Assembly: GCA_027382625.1 (NCBI GenBank)
Contig: JAJKFJ010021168.1
Span: 35,211-99,210 of the forward strand
Reading direction: 5' to 3'
Source of the DNA: Tetmemena sp. SeJ-2015
Lineage: Eukaryota; Ciliophora; Spirotrichea; Sporadotrichida; Oxytrichidae
DNA: 64,000 bases
Shown here: positions 33,101-45,900 of the stretch, one piece after another
Layout of the letters: the number at the start of each line of letters is the position of its first letter
Position numbering within the stretch: the first letter of the stretch is position 1
Position numbers and translations under genes: made by a program
The notes under the pieces: model-generated
Seen by the model: only the letters and a program-made list of their open reading frames with translations
Database searches by the model: none
What the model was told of the DNA's origin: nothing

Positions 33101-33788
33101 CGACATGCTAAATGAATTATACGATGACTTTGAACTCGTTCTTTACACAAATAATTTATATTTTTCTCTCACATCACATTTAAATGTGGTTAGATAAATA
33201 ACGTGAAATTATTTTTTGAAAAAAAAAACACTGTTGGAACTTAATCCTATGCAAAGGCTTTTTCAGAAGCAGTTCACAAGCACTACATGGACAAATTTCC
33301 AAAGGGCCATCACATTTATCATCAACCATGTGCAGATATTTAAATTTTATATTTTTTGCAGAGAATAACTTCGCAAAAGAGTTTAGTTTATTCGACCATG
33401 TTCTCTCGCTTAAGTAGTGCCTGCATTCAGTGGAAAACGATCTATACATTAAGGATCTAAAAATATTGGAAATGGGCAGAGATCTCAAAGATGTAGTTAT
33501 TGTTGATAATAGTGTCTAAAGTATTTCATCATATATGAATGAAATATCATATCATAGCTATTGTAATATATAATGGAGAAAGTTATATAAAGTTTCTACT
33601 TACAGCTGACAAATGGGATTCCTATCTATGACTATGAAGGTGAGAAAACTGATAGCGTGCTTCTAAACCTCACAGCGTATCTTAAGTCTTTTTTAACTGT
33701 GGATGATGTGCGCACCAAGATCAATAAGGATTTTTAAATCATGAAAATTCTAGAAGAGAATGGAGTTTTGGATAAGATAGATTTGTGA
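30143..33788 (+). CDS. SCP/FCP1-type HAD phosphatase (NLI-interacting factor family) with long disordered N-terminus
   Basis: ATG 30143 (MNNQENGTSLNNHSPYLQSS). About 700 residues of Asn/Ser/Asp/Lys-rich disordered sequence precede the catalytic domain. TIIFDIDETLVFAA (near 32898) is the DxDx(T/V) nucleophile motif; LSFRPYLFDMLNELYDDFEL (33080) and ELVLYTN supply motif II, and VVIVDNSVQSFYLQLTNGIP (33490-33610) the DN motif and its C-terminal loop, ending with DKIDL and TGA 33786-33788. Relatives dephosphorylate the RNA polymerase II CTD or Smads. Many IESs are needed; one is mapped at 33523-33593, others lie around 30540-30660, 30870, 31340, 31480, 31850, 33000, 33200 and 33340. Confidence 0.8.
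33523..33593. other. 71-bp IES in phosphatase gene, pointer TAAAGT
   Basis: TAAAGT at 33517-33522 and 33588-33593. Removal gives VIVDNSVQSFYLQLTNG, the conserved HAD segment. Confidence 0.85.
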
Positions 33789-34248
33789 ATAATCATTAGA
33801 TTTTAAGCCTCGTCCACTATCTTTAATAAACAATCATTATGAAAATTATTTTATCTGTAAAAACTTCAAATCAATTCAACAAGGAAAGAGGCTTGAGTTA
33901 TTAAAATAATAAATAAATAATATCATTAGTAATCCTCAATTTAGCAAATTTATATCTTTTTCAAAATATTAATGCTTCTCTTTCTCTCTTCAAAAGCCCA
34001 ATTAAAACTATAAAAATTTATGCTAAGCTCCAAGATTTTTATGTCATATCTAGTGTTAAAATCTTATTGACTTTTTAAATTTATCTATGTCGTGTCCTGC
34101 TTTAATCTCGCTATCATCCTGAGAATATAATCTATTTATTAAATACCATTAACCTAACCAAAGATTTGTATCAAAGAAAATGAGCACTGCATCAAACATA
34201 AAATTTGTGAAAGGTTAAAAGCCAATTGTATATATTGTGATATCAAAC
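33789..34248. other. Intergenic spacer, nothing recognised
   Basis: Very AT-rich, with homopolymer A and T runs. No coding-like frame on either strand. Confidence 0.6.
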
Positions 34249-35544
34249 ATGCTTTTCCAGCAATCAAAGAGATATTTCTCCAGACAAGCTATGAATGGCC
34301 GCGGAGTCGTCATCGTTGGCGGTCGCAGAACTCCCATTGGATGCTTACTTGGCCAACTCTCTAACTACAGTGGCCCTCAACTCGGAGCAATTGCTACTAA
34401 GGGAGCACTCAAAGCTTACAATGTTGATCCTAAGGAAGTAGAAGAGGTCTACATGGGTAATGTTATCTCTGCAGGTTCAGGCCAGGCCCCAGCAAGACAG
34501 GTTGCCCTAGGCTCAGACATGAGACAAGATACAGTTTGCACAACTGTTAATAAGGTATGCGCAAGTGGCATGAAGGCAGTGATGTTGGGAGCAAGCGCAA
34601 TTAGACTTGGAGATAGAGACATCGTCGTGGCTGGTGGTTTCGAGAGCATGTCCAAACTTCCTCACTACGCATACATCAGAAAGGGCACTGGCTATGGTCA
34701 CGCTCAACTTATTGACTCTATTCAGTTCGACGGTCTTACCGATGTCTACAACAATATTTTAAGTCCCAATCTTATTTTTATTTGCTAGTCAATATTCTGA
34801 TGGGAAGTTGCACTGAGAAAATTTGCTCAGAGATGAGTATCACTAGAGAGGCTTAGGATGAATTTGCAATCAGATCTTATCAAAGAGCTAGAGAGGCTCA
34901 AGAAAAGGGAGTCCTAGATTGGGAAATAGTAGATATCGTTGAGGAGATTAAAGGAAAGGAGAGAAGAATTAACAAGGATGAGGAATGCTAGAAGTTCTTG
35001 CCAGAAAAGTTCCCTGCCCTCAAGCCTGCCTTCGCTAAGAATGGAACCATCACTCCCGCTAACTCTTCAAAGCTCAACGACGGAGCCTGCTCTTTCATTC
35101 TGATGAGCGAGCAAGCCGCAAAAGACAGAGGACTCAAGCCACTTGCAAGAATCCTTGGCTATGAAGATGCTGAAGTTGCCCCCATTACATATATTCTTCT
35201 CATTTAATTCTATACCCATCGATTTCGGTATTGCCCCTTCAAAGGCTGTTTCTTAACTTCTCAAGAAGCTTGGCATGACCTCAAAAGACGTTGACTATCA
35301 TGAAATGAATGAGGCCTTTGCTGCTGTAGTCTTGGCAAACATGAAACTTCAGGATTTAACTGTTGATAAGGTGAATGTTCACGGTGGAGCAGTTGCCCTT
35401 GGTCACCCTATCGGTATGTCAGGTGCAAGAATTATTCTCTCACTTATCAATGTCCTCAGGACTAAGAATGGAAGCGTTGGAGTTGCTAGCATTTGCAACG
35501 GAGGTGGTGGAGCCTCTAGCATCGCAATCGAAAGACTCAACTGA
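34249..35544 (+). CDS. ACAT1: Mitochondrial acetyl-CoA C-acetyltransferase (thiolase)
   Basis: ATG 34249, stop TGA after IERLN at 35542-35544. With two IESs removed it gives about 407 residues, the usual thiolase length. The Arg/Ser-rich start MLFQQSKRYFSRQAMNGRG looks like a mitochondrial presequence. Catalytic elements: VNKVCASGMKAV (nucleophilic Cys), YHEMNEAFAAV (NEAF), GGAVALGHPIGMSGAR (His) and ICNGGGGASS (second Cys and Gly loop). It condenses or cleaves acetoacetyl-CoA in ketone and isoleucine metabolism. Internal TAA and TAG codons at SQLLKK, REAQDEF and EECQKF demonstrate the code. This is the cleanest gene for showing IES excision. A biosynthetic-type thiolase is assigned by length and motifs. 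Confidence 0.93.
34759..34796. other. 38-bp IES in thiolase, pointer CAATATT
   Basis: CAATATT at 34752-34758 and 34790-34796. Removal gives DVYNNILMGSCTEKI, the conserved thiolase segment. No GT-AG ends. Confidence 0.95.
35186..35219. other. 34-bp IES in thiolase, pointer CCCAT
   Basis: CCCAT at 35181-35185 and 35215-35219. Removal gives YEDAEVAPIDFGIAPSKA. Confidence 0.95.
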
Positions 35545-35766
35545 GTTTGAGCTCATCTTATTAAAGTCAGTAGGCCTACTGCAGATGGTTTTCAAGTTAT
35601 TAGTCTTAAGAACTTCTTACAGAAAGTGGCTTATTGACCAAAATGTCTCTGACATATCGGAGGATTCGATGATGTATTAATTATTTAAACTTTATGTCGT
35701 ATTCTGTCTGATTTGGTTGGGTGGTTGTTATAGGATGGAATATAAGAGAGGTTATCATTATTTAAT

Positions 35767-38700
35767 ATGAGCTCCAAAAAGAGATTAAGTTAGGACAGCC
35801 AAGATCAGAGAAGATCAACTCCTCAAAAATCTCCTCAGGCTCAAAGATCAAGATAAAATAGTGCAGTCAGCTAGAAGAGCGAGAGAAAAATCTCCCAGGT
35901 CTCTTCAAAAGAGAAAGTCACTGTTGAGAAAACTTTAAGTGAAGAGCAAGAATAATAGCTACATAGTATCGAAGAGGACTGCAACTTAGTTTAATCATAA
36001 AGTGTCATCACTTGTAGATGAAACACTAGATATGGTATTTGCTGTGAGTGGAAATTAGATACTCGCTTATTCACTCTCAACTGGCATCTTGATAAATACT
36101 CTGAGATCTAAGAGACAGCTATTGGCTGGTCAAGATAATACCTAGGTTTCTAAGGGAGATGTTCATAAAGCAAACATAGTCGCACTGAACATCGTAGACG
36201 ATAAATTATTAAGTCTTTGCTCTAAAGGAGTTCTTGTTGAGTGGTAGCCTAAGGAAGGGAAACTTTTATAAGTTTTTTATTGATATTTATTTTGAAACTA
36301 TAGAACATATATGAGCTTAAGAGTTGTGGGGAAAGATAAAATTTGCAAAAATCGAAAAAGATAAAATTGCTACATATGACCAGTCAAAGAAGCAATTCAA
36401 GATATTCGATACTTAAACTAAAAATCTGATCCATACAATTACAGAGGCAGATAATTAGCAAGGTTCTGTTAATTAAATCGCTATTGAGAATTCTTCATTC
36501 GCCTTACATCAAGGGTAGATATCTTAATGCTAATTTTTTATTAAGGACAAAATTTTTAAATGCTTTCGACTTGACATCCTCTAACTTAAAGCAATAGACT
36601 TTCTAAAGAGAAGCCCTTCTAAAAACTTTAGACATCAATCATGCTTTGAATATCATCGCGGCAGGAGATATCTATGGTAAAATCTACCTCTTCCATATTT
36701 AAAAAAACCAAAAGCAAAATGTGATAGTTTAGACTTTGCACTGGCACTCTCAAGAAGTTAAATCTTTGAAGTTCTATCCTAGCTCACCTTTCCTACTTTC
36801 AGTTGGAGCAGAGGGCGTCATAGTTTAATGGCATCTCGAAACCCAAGGTAAAAGTTTTGTGAGTAGAATTGGCTCTTCCAAACTTAACATTAATCTCTCT
36901 TTGAGAAGCCAAGAGTACTACTCTCTAATTCTGGATGATAACTCCCTAAGAGTAGTAAGATTTGATAACAACAAAACTCTCTTTAACGTAAGAAATCTAA
37001 CGGTCAACCATACTTCTCCTTCAACAGTGCAAGGTTCTTAGATGATCGTAGCTGAACAAAGTGATCTTCTTTTCTATGATCTTCCCTGAAGGGGGATTAA
37101 AGGCAAGTGTGGACTTTCCAAATAAAGCAGAGAAACACTTCAAACGTGAGTGGTGATATGCAATCCAATCATACTGAAATTAAAGCATTTGCCAATAACC
37201 CCCGATCAGAAGAATTTGATAACCTTTGAATCTCTGCACGACTCAGGAAGTCATAAAGACATCTCTATTCAGGCTCTTAAATTCTGGAGAAGAGAAAATG
37301 CAAGCACAGACTCATCTGACTTTTAACTAGTTTAACTTGTGCATGATAAATATTAGTTTATTCTATTTAAATGACCCTTGCAGAACTCTAAACGGCTAGA
37401 ATCTTATTTTGAGAGCAATCAACAACTCAACTCTAATATGCACTGATGGAGCAGAAATATTTGTCTGGGTATAAAACAGCATCACTCATCAATGGTTGGT
37501 TACCGATCAGTTGCACTATAAAATTTATGAAATTTTATTAAATTGTATAGATTAATTTTTCTATCAAGATCTGAGGGTGGTGGAGATCCATTCAGATGTA
37601 AAACTTAGGACCTAGAATAAAGGTTAAATCCCTAGTTGTATGGTGCTACTTCATGAAGGAGGAGTTGTGACTTACTGGGACTAAGAAAACTACTTCAGAT
37701 TTCTCTACTCATTTAAGTTGGTCCTTGGAAAGTGTTTAATTACTTCATTTTCCCCTTTTAAAATTCTAAGGGAGGGACCCCCGCAAACGGTGGAGTCGAA
37801 GTTTGGAAAACCACAGGCGACTCCGAAAAGCACTGGTGGGATTTGAACTTCAAGAGGTCCCGACATTCAAAATAACACCCAAAAGGAAAATTAATTCATT
37901 ATCTCTATGGCTTCTACAGACACTTAACAATCTGCTACTGACTCTATTTTGATATTCTAGTTTTCAAGACCTCAAAATCTTGTTTACTACTGGAATATAT
38001 ATTACATTCCATTAGTTTTTTTTAATAGAGTTTTTTGGAAAGCTCAAATCGCCTTTGAAACTTTCAAGCTTTGCGAATAGAAAAAGATCTCTTTCTTGCT
38101 GCTAGTGAACAAAAACCAAGAGCTGACTAGAATCTATCTTGGAGTTAATAAGGGTGAACTTAAAAAGATCGCTCAAACAAGAAGACTATCTATGGAAATT
38201 AAGTTGAATGAATTTGAAAATGCTCAATAGGATGGCTTGCAAGCAAACTATTCTTTGATAGCTCAAAAGCCAATGGAGGGATAGACACAGAAACTTAATT
38301 TTATAACTTAAGGAGCGAGTCACAGTCAACCACTAGGAAGCTCAACTTTAAAGAATAGATCTAGCTGATTAGATTCAAAAGACTACTGATTTCCTAGCTA
38401 TGCCAAATTTAGGATTTGTTTAGACTCATTCTTAAATGAAATGCTAATCACATCCACATAGCAAAAAGGTTTTGGCTTGTTTGATTTGAAAATGAGTAAA
38501 TTTAAAATTGATGATAATACAGGATTCAGAGGTGCTAACCCTGAATAAGCTGATGACGAGGATATGGACTATGAATATGGATAAGCAGATTCTAATTCGA
38601 CTCATGGGAATCATCAGTAGAAAATGGAGACTGAGCTCACTGATTATTTTCAAAACTCTGGAAATGAAAGCATATCAAAGTTTGAAATAACTCATTCCCT

Positions 38701-38848
38701 TCTTTCTTAATTAATTAGTCATTTGATAAAAAAATCCGTAAATAACCCTTAAGTAAGTTTACGGAATTTATTGAAGGGTAATTGTAAATACTTTTAATTT
38801 CTGGTTTAAATTTAGCTTATGGAAGCTACTAATATTACTTCTTAATGA
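35767..38848 (+). CDS. WDR75: WDR75/UTP17-like WD40 protein of the small-subunit processome
   Basis: ATG 35767. An N-terminal Ser/Gln/Arg-rich tail (MSSKKRLSQDSQDQRRSTPQ) precedes WD40 repeats: MVFAVSGNQILAYSLSTGIL (36030), KLLSLCSKGVLVEWQPKEG (36210), IIAAGDIYGKIYLFHI (36650), TLHWHSQEVKSLKF and SPFLLSVGAEGVIVQWHLET (36730-36840). The block TLHWH...VEW with the following IGSSK matches WDR75 (CLHWHHDMVMDLAF), a UTP-A component needed for pre-rRNA transcription and processing. The C-terminal part (LLVNKNQELTRIYLG, 38100) and an acidic tail follow. Stop TGA 38846-38848. Many frame changes in 36260-38050 mark unresolved IESs. A GC-richer patch at 37765-37870 is discussed in findings. Confidence 0.75.
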
Positions 38849-38917
38849 ACACATATAGTATTATACTTACCTAAAATGAAATAGATGCATTCTTTTTTTG
38901 AATAGAGTATAAAGCCT

Positions 38918-40393
38918 TCAAATTACTATAAGTTATTAGTTGACTTATGAGAAGTTGGCTCGATATAGTGGTATAAATATTTGCTTATTTGTAGTAGTAC
39001 TGCGGCTATCACTCGTGTGCGGCTGCCTCTTAGAGGTCTTGGAAGCTGAATAGCTCCTCAACCAAGAAATTGAGACCAAATAGCTTTCTGAAAGTTTTGA
39101 TCTATCTAATGGCTGGCCCGAACAGCTGCCTTTCCTGCTCTGTAAGCTTAGGTTTTGATTGATGGTGAGTGGGGCTTCCTTACTTGGCCTACTCATTTCA
39201 TAATATAGAGTAGAATAAAGATTTGAGGGTTAGGACTGCAGCTGCTGTTAGATGTTACCCTAAGCAGATTGCTGAGTCTTAGAAGTGGCTGATGATAGTT
39301 TTTACAACATCTTGGACTTTAACTGATGTTAAATATATTTTTCTTGTTCAATCTAGAAAATATTCCCAAACTTTAATTAAGAAACTTAGTGTCTTTATAA
39401 TTTTTATCACTTGCAATACTATCTTCGTTGGAAATAGCTTTTTATAGATCTATCTGCTCTGGGAAATTCATAGTAACCTAGTTTTCGAATAAAACCTCCC
39501 TAGAAGTGCTGCATATTCTTTCTAGCTCTTGATGAGAATCTGAAAGCTTAGGGATGGAGATTTTAGGGGGTTAGCTAGGTGATACAGAATTTATTAGAGA
39601 CCTACTCCTAGGAATCTACTGTTGATAACAGCTGTTTTTAGACACCAATTGCTCACTATCTTAAATAAAATCAGCATGTGGATTTCTCTACTTTAGGTTG
39701 ATCTGGATCTTGAATCTCTCTAATTAAGAAGAATTATATTAAAATGGATTTACCATTTCTCTCTTACTGAGGAATATGGGCCTGGATAGTTTAGTTTTCG
39801 ATGTCCTCATTTAAATGGGCGCTATTAGAGAAGCAGACACTTTTTTGAGATCTGGTGCTGTTAGACTTCGTACTTAACTGGCTCTTTGGTGACATTTCAA
39901 ATGAGTCGCCTCCCTCTGACTCATTTTTGTTGCTAAAACCTTTCATCTTGGAGACATCTTGAAGGCACATGCGCTTAGAATTATAGGACTCAACATATTC
40001 TTGTGGCTTTAAATTTTCTTACTCGTGCCAGAGCCTTTTAATGTGGCTTCTTTCCGTTATTGCTATAAAAAAGGATACTTAGGATTGATTTTTTAATAAA
40101 TTTAAGAAGGATAGTTCTTATAAATTCTATTAGTCCTATGGTACTAAATATTTTTCATCAAGACTGTTCGTATCTTTGAAGCTCCTGCTTTGGTAATCTG
40201 ACTTTGGCATTTCCAATTGGACTTTTGGGTTTGGAATTGTCTTAATTTTGCGGATGAGAAGTCTCTCGTGAATCTGATCTTCCTGAGTCTCATTTTGAGT
40301 GCTAATAGTTTACTCTCCTTCTACTTGGGAAGCGTTTTGAATATCGTGGTTGCCTTCTGAAGCTGTAATAGTTCTTAACAAATTGATCTTCAT
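38918..40393 (-). CDS. Ser/Gln/Lys-rich regulatory-type protein, unrecognised
   Basis: ATG 40393 (MKINLLRTITASEGNHDIQN), TGA 38918-38920, ending 70 bp from the convergent WDR75 stop. Coding blocks: HERLLIRKIKTIPNPKVQLE (40270), LKPQEYVESYNSKRMCLQDV and SFEMSPKSQLSTKSNSTRS (40000-39850), then LSLQSRKGSCSGQPLDRSKL near the C-terminus. Basic and Ser-rich, with several S/T-P and RxxS sites; likely disordered and phosphorylated. No domain found. Frame changes near 40080, 39730 and 39400 indicate IESs. Confidence 0.5.
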
Positions 40394-40452
40394 TTTCAGT
40401 TGCACCTAATTTATATAAAGCAATAAAATTTATTATCTTTTATCTTTAATTT

Positions 40453-41577
40453 TCATCTTCTCTTTCTTTTAGTAGACTATAAATTATATTATGATTTCTG
40501 CCCCTATTTTGCATCTTTAGCTAGAAACTGATCTCTTTCAGAAAGCAGCCATTGCTTTTAGCCTTACAACACTTTAGAGAGTTTGAATTCAATATCTGAG
40601 AATAGAGGTGAGGAAGGACTATCCTAATATTTATCGATAGTTAAGTAAATCTACCTTTAAATGGTTTAAACAATACTTGACCGACAAGTGGCGATAACAG
40701 TATAAACTTTTAGAATGCTAGAGTATTTTTTAAATCCTCATTTTTTTTCAATTTTAAGGTTGAAAATTTTGCTTCCCCCCCCAAATTTTTTGGTAATTTT
40801 TTAAATTTTGACGGTCTTTCTCGTTATTGATGACTCTCTCGGCTATTTTAGATATTGCCGAGCTGCTCTGTTCAGTTGAAGATGAGTTAAGCTGATTATG
40901 AGAATCCTTAAATTTGAAAATCTATTTTAAGAGTGATTTGAACTAAAAAGATTATAAGTAAAAATAATAAATAATTCTAATTAATTGACTAAGCTTTTTA
41001 TTAATTTTTTCGTTTGCACATCAATGACCCTGCTTCCTCCTTCTCTGATTTTAAATTATGCACTACTGACAGGAGATCCATCATTTTCCTATAAAAATGG
41101 GTTAAATTACTGCCTTCGTCGGGGATAAATGGGAGAAATCCCGCAAAGATAAAAATATTAAATTGTAATTTAAGAAATTTTTAAAGATGGCTTGAATGAT
41201 AAAGGGAAGTTTCTGATAAATTCTAGTGAAAAAAGGAATATTAAACATAATTCAAGAATTTGACCGGTCTTCCCTAATATGCATCTAGAGAAACTTACTC
41301 TGAGTTTATTAAAAAATAAATTGGCATTTGAATTGGCTTTCTAAAAATCATTTTACAAATATAGAATTATTTAGAGTGAAGAGAGTACCTTTGCTTTAAG
41401 GACGAAGAGAGATGGGCAACTCTTGAGACAGATTTCTTAGAATCTACATAATATCGCTGAGCTGCCTCTCTTTGCATTACGCGCTGAGCAAGGTCCTCCT
41501 TGCTTAATCCAACTTCATTGAGGGGCAGCATTTTCTTTTGCAACTCTTAACATCTAACTATGCTAGTTCTTGCATCT
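40453..41577 (-). CDS. Helical protein, unrecognised, interrupted by long AT-rich inserts
   Basis: Minus strand, ATG 41577 (MQELAQLQKKMLPLNEVGLS after a 14-bp IES), then KEDLAQRVMQREAAQRYYVD and SRVAHLSSSLKQ. A Ser/Asn/Gln block (SHNQLNSSSTEQSSSAISKI) lies at about 40920-40820, and the final block SDIEFKLSKVLQGQKQWLLS with a basic end reaches TGA 40453-40455. About 700 bp of very AT-rich sequence separate the blocks. On the opposite strand 40600-40730 also has an open frame (KDYPNIYRQLSKSTFKWFKQ) that looks like a helix-turn-helix; I prefer the minus reading because it connects to both neighbours and a stop. Confidence 0.45.
41546..41559. other. 14-bp IES, pointer AACT
   Basis: AACT at 41542-41545 and 41556-41559. 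Removal gives MQELAQLQKKMLPL on the minus strand. Confidence 0.55.
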
Positions 41578-42050
41578 TAATAAATATAAAAATAAAAGGT
41601 CAAGCTTAAAAAAAGTATCAGAATAGTAAAAATCAATATAGTAGGAATTTTAATTAAAATCGGTGATTGGTTAAAATAAAAAATAAATTTAAAAGGATGT
41701 TAAATAAATTCACCCCCTGATCTGCAGCTTGTTCGATAGCTTAGCAAAAATTAATATGGGTTTCTTATTTAATCATCTTCGCAGCACTTCTCAGCAGCGA
41801 GATCTGAAGCGCGCATGAATTTTAATTTTGGAATCACTTCTACTTAACTTTTGTCGCTTATAACTATGTATTGACCGCCCCACACAAAAGTTTCAAGGAT
41901 GAAAAGTTCTTAAATTTCATGATGAAGAATGGGGCTAATAATTATTTAAAAACTGAGATAGTTCAACAGTCACTGATTTATTCCATTTTAATTTAATATC
42001 TAATTTAATTCTCTTTTTAATTAAATCTCAGCTATATTTCAAATTAGCTA
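41578..42050. other. Intergenic spacer, nothing recognised
   Basis: AT-rich, with several A and T runs. No supported gene. Confidence 0.5.
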
Positions 42051-42059
42051 CTAATCAAA

Positions 42060-42420
42060 ATACATCTTTTAAAATTAATTGCGTTAGAGATCTCACTAAA
42101 GACAGTTTGTTGGACTTTTTTAAAGAGTGAAGGACCTAAAGCATATGTTAGAACACTTAGGATATTTACAATGCTCGCTCTCACAGCAATAGGAGCCTTA
42201 GCAGGTATGTTTTGAACTCATTGTTGTTGATTGCTCGCTTTATTAATGACCAACAAATCTTATTCAAATTAAATTAAAGTCAATTGATTAAGAATATCCG
42301 GTTTTTGTTTTAGAGATTGCGTTCTGTTCGCATTGGGTGTAATTAAAAGTGCTCTCTTAATACATTCTGTAATTTATGTTAATTATTTATATTATACTTT
42401 TTTCGATTGGCAGATTGATA
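42060..42420 (+). CDS. Possible small membrane protein
   Basis: LTKDSLLDFFKE followed, after a small frame step near 42130, by GPKAYVRTLRIFTMLALTAI with a hydrophobic helix. GTATGT...TTTTAG at 42205-42313 would be a 109-nt intron that extends the frame into EIAFCSHWVQLKV. No convincing start or stop. Composition looks coding, identity unknown. Confidence 0.3.
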
Positions 42421-42521
42421 TATTTTGTGAACCAACCACAACTCTTCCTAACTAAATCTCATCACTCTTAAGAAAAACAATTATTGAGAATTTTTTCCGC
42501 AATTATTGTAAATAATTAAGA

Positions 42522-42830
42522 TCACATGAGTCTTGCTAAATCAGAAAGAACATCTTAATTAAGAAGATGGCCACTTTTATCGTTTGCAAGCTTAAAATCC
42601 CTGATATTTAACAAATTCTTCTTTCTTTTCTTCTTCTTCCTCGACTTCAATTTTTCCAGAATTCTGGCGAATTCTTTTGCTAATTTTTTTAGGAAGGGAA
42701 GGAATGCTTTCGAGTTACTGTCGATCTTTTCTTCTCTTAAATAGTCATCTAACTTTATCGTTACTGGCCCTTCTTGAATCAAAAGTTTAAAGGGGATATA
42801 AAATCTAGAGCAGTCTAAAATTTAAAAATT
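42522..42830 (-). CDS. Small Lys-rich open block, separate gene or last exon of the neighbouring surface protein
   Basis: Minus strand, DCSRFYIPFKLLIQEGPVTI, then KAFLPFLKKLAKEFARILEK and a run of Lys/Arg, ending at TGA 42522-42524. The composition is clearly coding. No ATG opens it. Upstream lies a 130-bp A/T homopolymer-rich stretch (42830-42970) and then the end of the surface-protein frame, so it may be the true C-terminus of that protein after removal of the AT-rich insert. Confidence 0.4.
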
Positions 42831-42959
42831 GCTCTAAATTTTATTAGGACCAAATTTTTTATTAGTTTTTTTTTAAAATTTAAATTTTTTCCAAATTTTT
42901 TAATTAAAAAAGTAATTTAAAGTTTTTTTGGGGCCAAAAATTTTTTTTTTATTTTTCTT

Positions 42960-45900
42960 TTTCTTCTCCTTTTTACAATTTAACTTTCTCAATTTTCAAC
43001 GAAAGTCTCTCCTGATAACTCATTTCTCGCTCAGGTGATAAACATGTAATAAAAAAGGATTTTCCTTACTATTCATCCCCATTTGAAGATTGAGGGTGCT
43101 TACTTTAGCTTTCACTCTCTAACTCATCCATTCTCCTTCTATATATGCCATCTCTGAATCCATCTTAAGTTTTGAACTTGTATATGGAATCAGCAGGAAT
43201 CTTCTTTGTTTTATTTCTTCTTCGAATGATCTCCTCGCTCTAGTTATTAGGCTTTAGGTTGATCTAAGTGTTTTTAGGTTTCATATTATTATTGTCTTCA
43301 TTCTAGCTATCACTCGCTTTCTCTTTGTCTTCTCTCTCACTATCTGAAGAATTGTCATCTTCATCATCATCCTAATCTTTCTTTCTTAGTATCTTATTCT
43401 TCAGCATCTTGAAATTAGTTTACAGCATCGAGAGCTAGAAACGCCCAAAATAGTACAAAAACCTCATTAGGAAAAGCGAATTCATGAACAAAAGCAGCAC
43501 AAAAATCAGGTTATCGATGTTCTAATTGGTCGACTGCCGCAAATAAACCATCATGAAAGCGAAAGTGCACAGCTGCCCAAATTCAGAGTAGTAGGAGACT
43601 TTGTTAAGGTAGGGAGTCTTGTAAGGCTTCAGATTCGAAGAGAGCACAAAATAGAAATAGAGCACCATCAGAATTAGGAAGGCTTGATAGCTCTAGCCCA
43701 TGCCGGTCACATCCACTGTTATGCTAATCATGATTAACTTCTTCAGCTCTAAAAGTTACTCCCAGTAAAATACTTCTCGCTTGCAGCCCAAATACCAAAA
43801 GCCAAAGATTCTCAAGTTATCATGGGAGTTGAGATTGTGTCTTCGCTTGTACAGACTGTAAAATAGAATCAAAGGTATCCCAAATATCCACACAGCCATA
43901 TTTGGAAGAGCTAAGAGGATTATCAGGTTTTTATGAGTGGGTCCAAAGCAAACTATATTCGTATTCTTCACTAGATACTTAACTCCATCGATTTCATCAG
44001 TGCATGTAAAAAGATTGAAAGTATCAGTAACAATCTTGGGATAAGTTAGATCAAATTTATATCACTTGTATATAAGATTTTAAGATAATAAATGACTGTG
44101 ATAGTCACCAAGATTTTGACTTTGATTTGCTTCATTCTACAGACCCACGCAAAGAAGTAGAAGAATATAGCTAGAACAAATTATATCATAGGCTGCAGTG
44201 AGGTTATAGTTAGTTAAGCAAGTAGACTAGATTCGGCATCATTGATATTCATATCCTTAAGAAGACAGTCCACAGAATAAAGAGCCTCACTTATTTTCCC
44301 TGTTGCTCCTAATCCGCTAAATAGGTCTTGTATGATTGTTGGCCAGTTAAGATTGAAAGAGCCGATGAGATTGATTATCTAAGTGTAAGTAGTGAATATC
44401 CTCAACAGAACTGTGTTCTCTTTTTCATGGATTAGGTTTTTGTAGTAGCTGAAGGTCAGAAAGAAAATGTAAACTTAGTATGCGAGGAACACAAGCAAAT
44501 AAATTCTAACGTTATCCTTGGTAGGTGGACATCTCTAACATTCATGGTCGCCCTTTCTGGTAAACTAATATAAGGGTTCCTTTGCCCTATAAATGCATTC
44601 GTGACAGAGAAGGCCTTAATAACCTGCCTCAGTATTACACACGTTATAACTTCCACCTGGGCAAGCAATTAAATCAGAAGTCAAATTTTTATAGCAAGCA
44701 AAGGAATATAAGCACTTGTGGATTTCTGAAGAGCTATAAGTGCTCCTCCAGTAGCCATAGTCTGGAATGATTTAGTCTCTATAGCAATATGCGTGATCGG
44801 GGCACTCCTCACAATTTTCAGCATTCTAAATCAAGGAGTAAAACCCAACTTGACAGTTTATACACTTTGTTCCTTCTATTGCTTCACCATAAGTGCAATA
44901 CCTAAGGTCTATTGGGATCGAGAGTTTATCAAAAGCCTTTCCTGAAATCTTTAAGAATATATTCTGATTAACGATGTCGGTCTCTAAATAGAATGTTCCT
45001 TAATAGCCTGGCCTGCTTGTAAATTAAACTTTACTATATATTGAAAACTTAACTATGATTTAAGGTTTGTTTAAGTGCCAGTAAAAGTGAAAATGCCACT
45101 AATGCTGACGTTTTGATCTGAGATTTGAATTTATAGTGCATCAGTCTGCGGAGTCATTCTCGCAATAGCAGAGTTTTAAGTAGTAACTATTTGGCCAAAC
45201 ATATCATTGATTGAGAAAAATAAAGGGCTCTCTATTTCTTAACCACTAACTGCATTAAAAGTTGAAGTGCTGTATTCATGCTGTAAAAAAGCTTCAAAAC
45301 TTGCTTTATACACCATATTGATAAAATTGAGTATGGAAAGGCTGCTTTATTTTAACCATATGAAGCCAAATTTGATTGAAAAGTCGATGTGTCAGTGTTT
45401 TAAAAATCGTAGAAATCTGTGAAATAGCATCCTCCTGATAGAAACAGTATTTAGAGTAAATTTACATATATTTATTCAAATATTTTATTCTGTGAAAATG
45501 GTTTACAACTGCTTTATGAAAACTCATAGGAGCACTCATTTTTTAGAGTGTCAGCACAATCTTGACAGCAGTGCAGGAATATCGCACCTCCGTCTACTGC
45601 CTTATTACTTGAGAATGTGGAGCTTGAATCTTTAGATTCACGTTAGTCAGCATATATGAGGTCCTCCGCTTCTAAATAAAAAATTACCCGATAATTAACT
45701 GAAAAATGAAGGGTTGAATCATAGATTTGGATGCTTCTTGTATTAAAAATATAGGCTTTATTTTATTGGCTGTCCTGTCATTCGCAGATTGATATGCGTA
45801 TATAGCTCCTCCGTAGACTTGAGATATCAATTTATCAAAGTTGGAGTTTCTTTATAAAAGAGAAATAGAAATTTTTAAATCATATTCTGATGATAGCATT

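Noticed and set aside
37800..37870. tRNA-like B-box (GTTCAAATC on the minus strand)
   Set aside because: The flanking bases cannot form a T stem or acceptor stem, and the region fits a coding frame better.
40600..40730. Helix-turn-helix-like plus-strand frame suggesting a transposase fragment
   Set aside because: The minus strand has a better connected frame ending in a stop, and no other transposase motif or terminal repeat is present.
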